This document shows, piece after piece, positions 7,949-16,483 of a stretch of 64,000 bases of DNA (position 1 is its first letter; every line of letters starts with the position of its first letter). The notes under the pieces are model-generated. The model was not told where the DNA came from. It worked only from the letters and a program-made list of their open reading frames with translations, and ran no database searches. The stretch is from Streptomyces sp. NRRL F-525 (GTDB taxonomy: Bacteria; Actinomycetota; Actinomycetes; Streptomycetales; Streptomycetaceae). The DNA is taken from contig NZ_JNXE01000011.1 of assembly GCF_000716605.1 (NCBI RefSeq), positions 62,001-126,000 of the forward strand. The letters are read 5' to 3'. The position numbers were made by a program, and so were the translations under genes.

Positions 7949-8726
7949 AGCGGCGCCTGCGCTGTTTCCCGGCGTGGACCCGGTTGACCACGACCGTCGC
8001 CCCGAGCGCACCGAGCAGCGGGGCCAGCAGATACACGGGCAGGAGCGAGGGGTTGCCCGAGAACATCGCCGGCCCGAACTCCCGTGCCGGGTTGGCGATT
8101 CCGCCCGACAGCGTGCCGAAGGCGATGATCTGGACGGCGATCATCGTGCCGACCGCCCACGGGGTGAACGGCCCAAGTCGGCGACTGGAGACGGCGATTC
8201 CGGCGACGGCGACGATGACGAACATCGTGGCGGTCTCGATCAGGGCGACGGAGGCCCAACTCCAGCCGGGGGCAGGGCGGATGACGGCGTAGTCCACGAC
8301 CGGGGAGGCGAACACCGGGCCCCAGACCAGTCGTCCGGCCGAGACGCCGAGCAGGGATCCGATCAGTTGACCGGCGACGTAAGGGGCGACATCGCGGCCC
8401 GGGGTGCGGCCGTAGCGCCACATCGCGAGGGTGATCGCCGGGTTGATGTGGCCGCCGGTGACCTTGCCCCAGGGGGAGAGCATGACGGCGGTGACCGTGT
8501 AGCCGGAGAGAGGGGCCACCGCGAGGAGTCTGCCCTCCGGGGTGTTCCACCAGCCGACGGACGCCGGGCCGATGGTGCCCAGCAGCCAGCGGACCGTTGT
8601 CGCCACGACGAACAACATCAAGGCGGTCAGGGCTAGTTCGAGGAGCGCGGAGTGAAGTGTGCGCCGCCACGGGGGACTTGGGGATGCGTCCTTCACCGCG
8701 GCTTCCCTCACGGTGGCTCCGTTCAC
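7932..8726 (-). CDS. MIP-family channel (aquaporin / aquaglyceroporin)
   Basis: The 264-aa membrane channel shows both NPA boxes of the hourglass pore, GGHINPAITL in the first half and GGIANPAREFGPAM in the second, separated by the hydrophobic helices expected for six membrane spans. The Arg after the second NPA is the usual selectivity-filter residue. GTG 8726 overlaps the stop of the DUF1275 gene by 4 nt, so the two membrane proteins are translationally coupled. The C-terminus is basic (GKQRRRRFSLYE). Water, glycerol or another small uncharged solute is the likely cargo, but sequence alone does not separate these. Confidence 0.92.
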   Translation of the reverse strand: MNGATVREAAVKDASPSPPWRRTLHSALLELALTALMLFVVATTVRWLLGTIGPASVGWWNTPEGRLLAVAPLSGYTVTAVMLSPWGKVTGGHINPAITLAMWRYGRTPGRDVAPYVAGQLIGSLLGVSAGRLVWGPVFASPVVDYAVIRPAPGWSWASVALIETATMFVIVAVAGIAVSSRRLGPFTPWAVGTMIAVQIIAFGTLSGGIANPAREFGPAMFSGNPSLLPVYLLAPLLGALGATVVVNRVHAGKQRRRRFSLYE

Positions 8727-9460
8727 AGCGGCTTCGTCCAGGACGCGTCGGAACGGGTCAGGACGAACGCCGTGACGGAGGCCGCCACCAGCAGCACCGC
8801 GGCGAACAGCAGAGGCAGTGCCCGGCCGCCGTGCTCGACCGCCAGGGCACCGGCCAGACCGCCGGCGAACATCGCCCCGGCCGAGAGCACGCGGCGGCCG
8901 ACCTTGCTGCCCTTGCCGCCCGCGAGACGGCTGTCCGCGGCGACCCCGGTGATGGTGAGCGTCAGGACGGTCGTGGTCAGGTCGGGTACGGCCAGGGCGC
9001 GGGCGGTGGCGTTCTGCACGCCCATCGCCAGGCCGAGGAGGGCGATCAAGACGTACTGGACTGCCGTGGTCACGTGCGAGATGTCGGCGACCTGGGCGAC
9101 GACGTACGCCGCCAGGACCAGGGTCGTCTCCAGCAGCAGTGCCAGGTGCAGGACCCGTCCCCGGTGGGCGGCGGCCCCGTGTGCGAGGCGGCCGCCGAGC
9201 AGGGCGCCGAGGGCGAACGCGGCCAATGCGGCGAGGGAGGCGGCCAGGGAGAAGCCCGCCGCGCCGGCGATCGCGAAGCCGGAGAAGACGACGTTGCCGG
9301 TCATGTTGGCGACGAAGACATGGCCCAGGACGAGGTAGCTGAAGGCGTCCACGAGCCCGGTCACCACCGTCAGCGCGAGCATCAGGGGAGGGAGCGGGCC
9401 GTGCCGGTCCTCCATGTCGGGGACGACCGTGGTCCACGCGTCGCGCAGTACGGCAGACAT
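8723..9460 (-). CDS. DUF1275 (YoaK-like) membrane protein
   Basis: The 245-aa protein matches the DUF1275 family: an N-terminal span with TGLVDAFSYLVLGHVFVANM and the family core MTGNVVFSGFAIAG, then about six hydrophobic segments and a short polar end. The function of this family is not established. ATG 9460 is chosen because GGGAG lies eight bases upstream. The longer frame would add 31 residues translated from the GGATTCC tandem repeat. It leads a two-gene unit with the aquaporin. It may serve small-molecule transport together with the channel, but that is guesswork from context. Confidence 0.85.
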   Translation of the reverse strand: MSAVLRDAWTTVVPDMEDRHGPLPPLMLALTVVTGLVDAFSYLVLGHVFVANMTGNVVFSGFAIAGAAGFSLAASLAALAAFALGALLGGRLAHGAAAHRGRVLHLALLLETTLVLAAYVVAQVADISHVTTAVQYVLIALLGLAMGVQNATARALAVPDLTTTVLTLTITGVAADSRLAGGKGSKVGRRVLSAGAMFAGGLAGALAVEHGGRALPLLFAAVLLVAASVTAFVLTRSDASWTKPL

Positions 9461-9498
9461 GGCATTGCTCCCATTCGCTGGAGGGCTTCCGGTCTCCC

Positions 9499-9526
9499 GG
9501 ATTCCGGATTCCGGATTCCGGATTCC
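9499..9526. repeat. Four perfect tandem copies of GGATTCC
   Basis: Positions 9499-9505, 9506-9512, 9513-9519 and 9520-9526 are identical 7-mers, followed by GG. They lie 39-66 bp upstream of the DUF1275 start, where promoter elements of that operon would be. Seven-base simple repeats are slippage-prone, so copy number could vary between strains. No coding role is likely. Confidence 0.9.
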
Positions 9527-9624
9527 GGCTTCTTCCTCCGAGCGTCGCGCCATGGGAGCGTTACGTCCAACATATGGATGCGGGTGCAGCGATCGGTGTC
9601 AGCGATCGATCGGTCGGGACCCGC

Positions 9625-10557
9625 TCAGTCCCTGATCGCGTGCCGTTCCACCACTTCCAGGAACGCGGCGGCCGCCGGCGCCAGGCGCTTGCTGTCGTGG
9701 ACCGCGCAGATGGTGTGTACGGCCGCCTCGTCCGCGATCCGGAGCGCGCGGGCGCCGTACGGCAAGGCGTCCCGGGCGTTCCTGCCCGAAGCCGCGGGGT
9801 CCAGGAACACCGACGACCTCGGTACGACCGTCACGCCGATACCCCGTGCCGCCAGCCGGATCATGTCCTGAATCTGGCCGACCTGGAAGTGCTGGCCGGG
9901 TTCCACTCCGGCCCGGGCGAACGCGGCCTCCACCTGGCGGCGCAGTCCGCTGCCCCGGGTGAACTGGATGAGCTGGTGGCTCTCCGGCAGATCGGCCAGG
10001 TCGACGACGTCACCGCCGTCGGCCAGCGCGTGGTCGGCGGGCACGATCAGGACGAGGGGGTCGGCCGCCAGGACCTGGTGGTCGAGCCCTTCTGGAATTT
10101 GGCGCGGTCCAAGGCCCACCACGGCGATGTCGAGGTCCCCGGCCAGGACCGCCGCGGCCATCTCCGCGCTGGGCGCGTTGGTCACGTGGAAGTCGATGCC
10201 CGGGTAGCGGGCGTGGTAGTCGGCCATCACCTCGACGAGGTCGACGGAGGAGGCCCGCGTCTGGACGAGGCCGAGGCGCAGCCGCCCGCGCCGCAGCCCG
10301 GACAGGGCGTCGAGCGCGGCCTGGGCGGTGTCGACGTCGGCGAGGATGCGGCGGGCCAGCGGTTCGAGGAGTTCCCCGGCGGCCGTCAACCGTACGGAAC
10401 GGCTGGTGCGGCTGAACAGCTGGGCGCCCACGTCCTTCTCCAGCCGGGCGATCTGCTGGCTCAGGGCGGACTGCGCGACGTAGCAACTGGCCGCCGCCTG
10501 CGTGAAGTTGCGGGTCTCTGCGACGGCGAGGAAGTACTTCAGATGCCGCAGGTCCAT
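9625..10557 (-). CDS. LysR-family transcriptional regulator
   Basis: The 310-aa regulator has the winged HTH at residues 1-60 (MDLRHLKYFLAVAETRNFTQAA, then QSALSQQIARLEKDVGAQLF) and a two-lobe effector domain from about residue 90 (GRLRLGLVQTRASSV...). Start ATG 10557 gives the canonical LysR N-terminus, and AAGGAAGG lies upstream. It is divergent from the amidohydrolase at 10721. A textbook T-N11-A box lies between them, so it most likely activates that gene in response to a substrate-related co-inducer and represses itself. The downstream neighbours (DUF1275, aquaporin) are probably independent. Confidence 0.93.
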   Translation of the reverse strand: MDLRHLKYFLAVAETRNFTQAAASCYVAQSALSQQIARLEKDVGAQLFSRTSRSVRLTAAGELLEPLARRILADVDTAQAALDALSGLRRGRLRLGLVQTRASSVDLVEVMADYHARYPGIDFHVTNAPSAEMAAAVLAGDLDIAVVGLGPRQIPEGLDHQVLAADPLVLIVPADHALADGGDVVDLADLPESHQLIQFTRGSGLRRQVEAAFARAGVEPGQHFQVGQIQDMIRLAARGIGVTVVPRSSVFLDPAASGRNARDALPYGARALRIADEAAVHTICAVHDSKRLAPAAAAFLEVVERHAIRD

Positions 10558-10580
10558 TGCCGCCGCCTTCCTTGTCCGCC

Positions 10581-10650
10581 TCGATCTGTGATGGCGATCG
10601 ATTCGAGCAGAACCATGTGTTGGACCGATCCATTGTCGCAGACCTAGCGT
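10581..10650 (+). promoter_or_regulatory. LysR box and activator-type promoter for the amidohydrolase
   Basis: TCGAT (10581-10585) and ATCGA (10597-10601) form a perfect dyad with an 11-bp spacer, the T-N11-A pattern of LysR recognition sites. Downstream, TTGGAC (10620-10625) and TAGCGT (10645-10650) form a promoter with an over-long 19-bp spacer. A start near 10657 would put the dyad centre near -66, where LysR regulators usually place their recognition site. The same dyad is 24 bp before the LysR start codon, which fits autorepression. Confidence 0.6.
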
Positions 10651-10720
10651 CTGGGGTGTCGCCGGACGACCGCCCCCGCCCCCCTGCCTCCCCTCGCCTC
10701 TCCCGCTCCGAGGAGCCTCC

Positions 10721-12694
10721 ATGTCCAGCAGCACCATGCCCGCGGGCACCATGCCCGTGGGTGGCATACGCCCCTACGACGGGGTCCGGCACCCCGCCCA
10801 GCTCGTCGTCCGTAACGGCCGTATCCACACCGGCGACCCCGCCCGCCCCGCCGCGTCCGCCGTGGCCATCACCGACGGCGTCTTCACGGCCGTGGGAGAC
10901 GACGCGACCGTCGCCCCGCACATCGGCCCCGCCACCCGGGTCGTGGACGCACTCGGGCGGCGGGTGATCCCCGGGCTCAACGACTCCCATCTGCACGTCA
11001 TCCGGGGCGGGTTGAACTATCTGCTCGAACTGCGCTGGGACGGCGTACGGTCGTTGCGCACCGCCCTGCGGATGCTGCGCGAGCAGGCCGGGCGGACGCC
11101 AACTGGGCAGTGGGTAAGGGTGGTTGGCGGCTGGACCGGGGAGCAGTTCGCGGAGAAGCGGCTGCCGACCGTGTCCGAGTTGAACGCCGCCGCGCCCGAC
11201 ACCCCCGTGTTCGTCCTGCACTTGTACCAGTCGGCGATCCTCAACCGGGCCGCGCTGGAGGCCGTCGGTTTCACGCGGGACTCCCCGAATCCGCCCGGTG
11301 GCGAGATCGTCCGGGACTTCGCGGGCAACCCCACCGGTGTGCTGCTGGCCGCGCCCGCCGCCGGGCTGCTCTACTCCACCCTCGCCAAGGGGCCGATCCT
11401 CGCCCCCGAGGACCAACTCGGCTCCACCCGGCACTACTTGCGCGAGCTGAACCGCTTCGGCATCACCAGCGCCATCGACGCGGCCGGCGGTTTCCAGAAC
11501 TTCCCCGACAACTACGCGGCCGTCACCGAGCTCGCGGAGCGCGGGGAGTTGACGGTCCGGATCGCCTATCACCTCTTCCCGCAGACCGCCGGGCAGGAAC
11601 TCGACGACCTGCGCCGCTGGATCGGCATGGTCAGCCCCGGCGACGGAGACGAGTGGCTGCGCTGCAACGGCGCCGGCGAGAACCTCGCCTGGTCCCCGGC
11701 CGACTTCGAGAACTTCGCCGAGCCACGCCCCCAACTCACCACCCGCGCAAGGGAGGACCTCGACGCGGCGGCCCGTCTCCTGCTCGACAACGGCTGGGGT
11801 TTCCGCCTCCACGCCACCTACGACGAGACGATCCGCCAGGACCTCGACGTCTTCGAGAAGATCGCCGCGGACGGCGGATTCCCGGACGGGACACGGTGGT
11901 TGTTCGACCACGCCGAGACCGTCAGCCGGAGCAGCCTGGACCGGATCAAGGCCCTCGGCGGCGCCGTCTCCGTGCAGAACCGCATGATGTTCCAGGGCAA
12001 GGCCTTCATCGACCGCTACGGCGCCGAGCGCGCCGCGACGGCGCCCCCGATCCGCGCCATGCGCGACACCGGCCTGCTGGTCGCCGCCGGCACCGACGCC
12101 ACCCGCGTCTCCAGCTACAACCCGTGGCTGTCCCTGTCCTGGCTGGTCACCGGCCGCACCATCGGCGACACGCTCCTCTACCCCGCCGAGAACCGCGTGG
12201 ACCGTTCCACCGCCCTGGAGATGTACACCAGCGCGGGCGCCCACCTCACCGGCGAGGCCGACGTGAAGGGCACCATCACCGAGGGCAAGTACGGCGACCT
12301 GGCCGTCCTCTCCGCCGACTACTTCTCCGTCGCCGACGAGGACATCGACCGGATCGAGGCCCTCCTCACCGTGGCCGGCGGCAAGCTCGTCCACGCTGTC
12401 GGCGACTACGAGAACATCGCCGCCCCGCTGCCGGAGATCAGCCCGGCGTGGAGCCCGGTGGCCCGCTTCGGCGGATTCCAGGCGAGGACCGAGGCGCCAG
12501 GGGCGACCGAGGCACCAGGGGTGACCTGGGCGTCAGAGGCAACCGGCGCCCGGCAGGCCCACGCCTTCGTCGACGCCGCCGCCGAGTCCGAGGAGCAGCG
12601 CGCCTGGCGCGAGCGGCGCGGCGACTTCGAGCGCGTACCGCAGGTGCCGCACCAGGTCGGCGGCGCGCTCGACCCGCTCGACGGCTGCTTCTGA
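10721..12694 (+). CDS. Amidohydrolase, YtcJ/NfdA-like (Amidohydro_3)
   Basis: The 657-aa metal-dependent hydrolase opens with the composite beta domain (LVVRNGRIHTGDP, VVDALGRRVIPGLND) and then the barrel metal motif DSHLHV. Later barrel strands carry the ligands HATYDE, FDHAETVS and AAGTDAT. The C-terminus returns to the composite domain (GTITEGKYGDLAVLSADY). Length and motif order match YtcJ-type enzymes, which hydrolyse exocyclic amide or formamide bonds. The extreme C-terminus adds a low-complexity stretch (EAPGATEAPGVT) and an acidic tail not usual for the family. Start ATG 10721 follows GAGGAG. It is divergent from the LysR gene and followed by a terminator, so it is monocistronic. Confidence 0.9.
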   Translation: MSSSTMPAGTMPVGGIRPYDGVRHPAQLVVRNGRIHTGDPARPAASAVAITDGVFTAVGDDATVAPHIGPATRVVDALGRRVIPGLNDSHLHVIRGGLNYLLELRWDGVRSLRTALRMLREQAGRTPTGQWVRVVGGWTGEQFAEKRLPTVSELNAAAPDTPVFVLHLYQSAILNRAALEAVGFTRDSPNPPGGEIVRDFAGNPTGVLLAAPAAGLLYSTLAKGPILAPEDQLGSTRHYLRELNRFGITSAIDAAGGFQNFPDNYAAVTELAERGELTVRIAYHLFPQTAGQELDDLRRWIGMVSPGDGDEWLRCNGAGENLAWSPADFENFAEPRPQLTTRAREDLDAAARLLLDNGWGFRLHATYDETIRQDLDVFEKIAADGGFPDGTRWLFDHAETVSRSSLDRIKALGGAVSVQNRMMFQGKAFIDRYGAERAATAPPIRAMRDTGLLVAAGTDATRVSSYNPWLSLSWLVTGRTIGDTLLYPAENRVDRSTALEMYTSAGAHLTGEADVKGTITEGKYGDLAVLSADYFSVADEDIDRIEALLTVAGGKLVHAVGDYENIAAPLPEISPAWSPVARFGGFQARTEAPGATEAPGVTWASEATGARQAHAFVDAAAESEEQRAWRERRGDFERVPQVPHQVGGALDPLDGCF

Positions 12695-12705
12695 CCGACC
12701 GTTGG

Positions 12706-12733
12706 ACCGGTCCCACGGGCGGGTCCGGTTTTA
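12706..12733 (+). terminator. Hairpin terminator after the amidohydrolase
   Basis: ACCGGTCCC (12706-12714) pairs with GGGTCCGGT (12721-12729), one mismatch, across a 6-nt loop, followed by TTTTA. It begins 12 bp after the stop codon. The short U-run is strong by Streptomyces standards. Confidence 0.6.
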
Positions 12734-12815
12734 CGGCGGCTTGGTGGCCCGACCCGCACTGAGCTGCCGTACGTTCTTCTCGACCGACCGCACATCTCGC
12801 CCCGGGAGCCGCAGC

Positions 12816-14459
12816 ATGAGCGCGAGTACGACGACGGGGAGGACCGCGGAGTCCGGCTCGGCCTGGGCGCCGTTGGGGCGGCCGGTGTTCCGGGCGCTGT
12901 GGATCGCCCAGTTCGTGTCGAACATCGGTACCTGGATGCAGACGGTCGGCGCTCAGTGGCTCTTGCTCGGGCACGGGGCGACCATGGTGACCCTGGTCCA
13001 GACGGCGTCGAGTCTGCCGATCGTGCTGCTGGCGTTTCCCTCGGGTGTGCTCGCGGACCGGTTCGACCGGCGCGGGCTGCTGCTGGTCGCGCAGTTCGCG
13101 ATGTTCGCCGTGTCGGCGGTACTGACCGTGCTGGCCTTCGCGGACGCGCTGTCCGCCGTACCCCTGCTGGTCCTCACCTTCCTCCTCGGCTGCGGGACCG
13201 CGCTGATGGGGCCGTCGTGGCAGGCCATCCAGCCGGAGCTGGTGGAACGGGAGCAGTTGGGGCAGGCGTCCGCGCTGGGCGCGGTGAACATGAACCTGGC
13301 GCGCGCGGTCGGTCCCGCGCTCGGCGGTGTCGTGGTCGCGGCGGCCGGTGCGGGGTGGGTATTCGGCTTCAACGCGGTGTCGTTCCTCGGGATCGCCGCC
13401 GTACTGGTGCTGTGGCACCGCCCGAAGACCACCGTGCCCGTGGCCCAGCAGGAACGGCTCCTGACCGCGGTGTACGCGGGCCGCCGCTACGTTTGGAACG
13501 CTCCAGGCGTCCGCCGCGTCCTGCTGCGCACGGCCCTGTTCATCCCCGGCGCGGCGGCCCTGTGGTCGCTGCTCCCGCTCATCGCCGCCGACTCCCTCGG
13601 GATGGGCTCGGGCGGTTACGGACTGCTGCTCGGCGCGGTCGGAGTCGGCGCGGTGGCGGGCGCGTTCGCGCTGCCGTGGCTGCGCCAACACCTGGGTATC
13701 AACGGCATCTTGGCCGCCGGCGCCCTCATGTTCGCCCTGGTTCTGCTCGTCCTCGCCGTCGTGCACATCACCTGGGTCGCGGTCCTCGTGCTGCTGCCCG
13801 CGGGCGTGGCCTGGATCGGCGTCCTGTCCACCCTCAACGCGGCGATACAGACCCGCCTCCCCGGCTGGGTCCGGGCCCGCGGACTCGCCGTCTACCTTCT
13901 CGTCTTCCAGGGCGGCCAGGCCGTCGCCGCCCCCGTGTGGGGCGCCCTGGTGCAAGGGCTGGGCCTGACCACGGCCCTCGTCATCGGCAGCGCCGTCATG
14001 GTGCTCAGCGCGCTCAGCCTCTACCGCTGGCGGCTCTACGGCATGGAAGGCATCGATCCCACGCTGTCCGACCACTGGCCGACCCCGCCGCTGGTCTTCG
14101 TGCCCGGCCCCGCCGACGGACCGGTGCTGGTCTCCGTCGTCTACCGCGTCGCACCGGAGGACAGCGCGGCGTTCATCGACGCCATGGACCGGGTCGCCCA
14201 CTCCCGCCGCCGCACCGGCGCCATCACCTGGGGCCTCTTCCAGGACGGCAACGAACCCGGCCGGTTCATCGAGAACTACCTCGTCGGCACCTGGTCCGAG
14301 CACCTCGCCCAGCACCACAACCGGCTCACCACGACCGACCGGGGCTTCGAGGACCGTGCCCGCGCGCTGCTCCTGCCCGGCACCGCCCCCGAGGTGACCC
14401 ACGCCTTCGACGCCGCCGTAGGACCGGTCCAATCCACCTCGGAGAGCCGCCCTTCCTGA
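12816..14459 (+). CDS. MFS exporter (EntS/MFS_3 type) with C-terminal ABM-like domain
   Basis: The 547-aa protein has about twelve hydrophobic segments over residues 25-420, beginning FRALWIAQFVSNIGTWMQTV, with the motif-A loop LADRFDRRGLLL. This is the transmembrane-secretion-effector group that includes enterobactin exporter EntS. The last ~115 residues are soluble (VLVSVVYRVAPEDSAAFIDA through HNRLTTTDRGFEDRARALL) and look like a ferredoxin-like antibiotic-monooxygenase fold, often found attached to this MFS group. ATG 12816 with GGGAG is preferred to the in-frame codon 38 residues earlier. Cargo is unknown. The neighbouring Atu4866 and antiporter genes have their own promoter. Confidence 0.88.
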   Translation: MSASTTTGRTAESGSAWAPLGRPVFRALWIAQFVSNIGTWMQTVGAQWLLLGHGATMVTLVQTASSLPIVLLAFPSGVLADRFDRRGLLLVAQFAMFAVSAVLTVLAFADALSAVPLLVLTFLLGCGTALMGPSWQAIQPELVEREQLGQASALGAVNMNLARAVGPALGGVVVAAAGAGWVFGFNAVSFLGIAAVLVLWHRPKTTVPVAQQERLLTAVYAGRRYVWNAPGVRRVLLRTALFIPGAAALWSLLPLIAADSLGMGSGGYGLLLGAVGVGAVAGAFALPWLRQHLGINGILAAGALMFALVLLVLAVVHITWVAVLVLLPAGVAWIGVLSTLNAAIQTRLPGWVRARGLAVYLLVFQGGQAVAAPVWGALVQGLGLTTALVIGSAVMVLSALSLYRWRLYGMEGIDPTLSDHWPTPPLVFVPGPADGPVLVSVVYRVAPEDSAAFIDAMDRVAHSRRRTGAITWGLFQDGNEPGRFIENYLVGTWSEHLAQHHNRLTTTDRGFEDRARALLLPGTAPEVTHAFDAAVGPVQSTSESRPS

Positions 14460-14484
14460 AGGAAGACCTGAAGGAAGACCCGAA

Positions 14485-14546
14485 GGTGGGTGCCGGACAC
14501 CCAGGAGAGGTGTGGCCTGGTTACCCGTGCGCGGGAACGCGAGCGT
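14485..14546 (+). promoter_or_regulatory. Shared operator-promoter module, copy A (Atu4866 gene)
   Basis: The dyad GGTGGGTG-CCGGA-CACCCAGG occupies 14485-14505. CTGGTT (14517-14522) begins 12 bp after the dyad ends, and GAGCGT (14541-14546) follows an 18-bp spacer. The same spacing recurs at 16362, 26624 (minus), 44811 (minus) and 47295. The -10-like hexamer ends only 6 nt before the ATG at 14553, so the transcript may be leaderless or have a very short leader. The weak core elements and upstream dyad suggest an activator. Confidence 0.7.
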
Positions 14547-14552
14547 GGAGCC

Positions 14553-14801
14553 ATGAACACGAACGCAGCACCGCACCCCTTCGTCGGCATGTGGGTCACC
14601 GCCGACGGGCACATCCGCCAGGAACTCCTCCCGAACGGCCGCTACGACGAGGCCCGGGGCAACCGGCAGAGCGCCTACACCGGCAGTTACACCGTCACCG
14701 GCGACCACATCGACTACGTCGACGACACCGGCTTCACCGCCACCGGTGACGTCCGGGACGGCGTGCTCTTCCACGAGCACCTCGTCCTGTACCGCGCGTA
14801 A
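14553..14801 (+). CDS. Atu4866-domain protein
   Basis: The 82-aa protein MNTNAAPHPFVGMWVTADG... matches the Atu4866 small beta-barrel family, recognisable by GMWVTADGHIRQELLPNG, RYDEARG, SAYTGSYTVTGDHIDY and a closing GVLFHEHLVLYR. The biochemical role of the family is unknown to me. The start is ATG 14553 behind GTGGAG. It is followed after 12 bp by a Na+/H+ antiporter gene, so the two are probably co-transcribed. The same domain appears fused to an amidohydrolase-like domain at 25733-26520, under the same promoter module. That link points to a shared function with the amidohydrolase at 16484. Confidence 0.85.
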   Translation: MNTNAAPHPFVGMWVTADGHIRQELLPNGRYDEARGNRQSAYTGSYTVTGDHIDYVDDTGFTATGDVRDGVLFHEHLVLYRA

Positions 14802-14813
14802 GTCGGCACGGCC

Positions 14814-16361
14814 ATGGACAGCCTCGAACTGATCGTCGTCGTCGCGGCAGCCGTCCTGCTCATGGGCTGGCTGTCGCGGCGCACGGGCCTGAGCGAACCC
14901 CTGCTGCTGCTCGCCGCGGGGTGTCTCGTGGGGCTGACACCGTCCTTCTCGTCGTTCGCGCTGTCCCCGGACGTCGTCCTGTTCCTCTTCCTGCCCGCGC
15001 TGCTGTATTGGGAGGCGCTGACCTCCTCGGTGCGGGAGATCCGCAACAACTTCCGCAGCATCGCCCTCCAGTCCACCGGGCTGGTCCTCGCCACCGCCGT
15101 CGCGGTCGCTGTCGTGGCCCACGCGCTGGGCTACGGCTGGCCGATCGCGTTCGTCCTCGGTGCCGTGCTCGCCCCGACGGACGCGGCGGCCGTCGCCGCG
15201 GTCGCCAGGGCCATGCCGCGCCGCATCCTCACCGTGCTGCGTACCGAGAGCCTCCTGAACGACGGGACCGCGCTGGTCCTGCTCGCCGTGACCATCGACG
15301 TCGTCACCGACGAACACCCCTTCTCCTGGTCCGGCACGGCAGTCGCCTTCGTCGCGTCCTACGCCGGAGGCATCGTGATCGGCGCTGCGGTCGCGCTGCT
15401 GATCATCCCAGTCAGGCGCCGGCTGCCCGAGCCGCTGCTGCACAGCGTGCTGAGCGTCGCGACGCCGTTCCTCGCGTATCTGCCGGCCGAACTCCTGCAT
15501 GTGTCCGGTGTGTTGGCGGTCGTCGTCTGCGGTCTGGTGTCGGCGTGGTTCGGGCCGCGGGTCATCGGGTCGGAGGCCCGTATCCAGGCCGTCGCCTTCT
15601 GGGAGGTGGCGAGTTACCTGCTGAACGGCGCCCTGTTCGTCCTCGTCGGCATCCAACTCCCGTCAGCGGTAAGGGCGTTGACGTCCGTGTCCCTCCTGCA
15701 GGCGACGGTCGCCGCCCTCGCGGTGAGTGTCGCGGTGCTCGGGACCCGGCTGCTCTGGTTCTACTCGGTGCCCTATCTGGTACGGCTCCTGGACCGGCGT
15801 CCCCAGCAGCGGGACCGCCGGATCACCGCCCCGCAGCGGCTGCCGCTGGCCTGGGCGGGGATGCGCGGCGCGATCTCGCTGGCCGCCGCGCTGACCGTGC
15901 CCGCCACGACCGCCGAGGGGCGCGTCGTCGGGCAGCGGGACGCCGTCGTGTTCATCACCGCGGTCGTCATCGTCGTCACCCTCACGTTCCTCGGGCCCAC
16001 CCTGCCGGCCATGGTCCGCCGGGCCCGCTTCCCGGCCGACGAGGACAAGAGCGCCGAACTCACCCTCGCCCGCTGCCGGTTGAGCAGCGCCGCGCTGGAC
16101 GCCATGCCTGCGCTGGCGGCGCGGTTCGGGGTCGCCGAGGAGGACACCTCGCGCATGGTCCAGGACATCGAGGACCGCACGGCCCCCGCACCCGGCTCCG
16201 CGCACCGCCGCGAGAGCGTACGGCGCCTCCAACTCGCCCTGCTCCAGGTCAAACGCGACGCCCTCGCCGACCTGCGCGACAGCGGCCGTATCGACGACAT
16301 CGTCCTGCGGTCCGTGCAGGAGGTCCTCGACGTGGAGGAGATCCGGCTGGGGCGGCCCTGA
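14814..16361 (+). CDS. CPA1-family Na+(K+)/H+ antiporter
   Basis: The 515-aa transporter has about twelve hydrophobic segments in its first 400 residues, with family landmarks LAPTDAAAVAAVARA, RTESLLNDGTALVL (the Asn-Asp pair of the ion site) and AGMRGAISLAAAL. The last ~115 residues are a charged cytoplasmic tail. It exchanges Na+ or K+ for H+ across the membrane and would help with pH or salt homeostasis. It sits 12 bp downstream of the Atu4866 gene and likely depends on the shared promoter module upstream of that gene. The ribosome site before ATG 14814 is weak, which fits coupling. Confidence 0.93.
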   Translation: MDSLELIVVVAAAVLLMGWLSRRTGLSEPLLLLAAGCLVGLTPSFSSFALSPDVVLFLFLPALLYWEALTSSVREIRNNFRSIALQSTGLVLATAVAVAVVAHALGYGWPIAFVLGAVLAPTDAAAVAAVARAMPRRILTVLRTESLLNDGTALVLLAVTIDVVTDEHPFSWSGTAVAFVASYAGGIVIGAAVALLIIPVRRRLPEPLLHSVLSVATPFLAYLPAELLHVSGVLAVVVCGLVSAWFGPRVIGSEARIQAVAFWEVASYLLNGALFVLVGIQLPSAVRALTSVSLLQATVAALAVSVAVLGTRLLWFYSVPYLVRLLDRRPQQRDRRITAPQRLPLAWAGMRGAISLAAALTVPATTAEGRVVGQRDAVVFITAVVIVVTLTFLGPTLPAMVRRARFPADEDKSAELTLARCRLSSAALDAMPALAARFGVAEEDTSRMVQDIEDRTAPAPGSAHRRESVRRLQLALLQVKRDALADLRDSGRIDDIVLRSVQEVLDVEEIRLGRP

Positions 16362-16423
16362 GCCAGGTGCGGCGCACCTAGGGAAACGGCGGCCTGGTTG
16401 CCGTACGGACGCGGATCGAATCT
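16362..16423 (+). promoter_or_regulatory. Shared operator-promoter module, copy C (amidohydrolase)
   Basis: The inner dyad AGGTG-CGGCG-CACCT (16365-16379) lies in the 21-bp box 16362-16382. CTGGTT is at 16394-16399 (starting 12 bp after the box end), spacer 18 bp, then GAATCT at 16418-16423. The outer left arm diverges from the other copies, but the right arm and the segment GGCGGCCTGGTTGCC align closely with copies A and B. The amidohydrolase ATG is 60 bp downstream. The box begins one base after the antiporter stop codon. Confidence 0.7.
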
Positions 16424-16483
16424 TGGACCACACACCACCCGACGTCGCCCGACGTCACCGAAGTCATCCGAAAAGGGGCTCTC

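Noticed and set aside
10010..12394. Long minus-strand frame over the amidohydrolase and LysR region
   Set aside because: Shadow frame. The LysR gene in a different frame and the plus-strand amidohydrolase explain the coding signal.
12438..15656. Very long minus-strand open frame (over 1,000 codons) across the MFS, Atu4866 and antiporter genes
   Set aside because: It is antisense to well-supported genes with clear motifs, has a composition of charged residues typical of shadow frames in high-GC DNA, and shows no domain.
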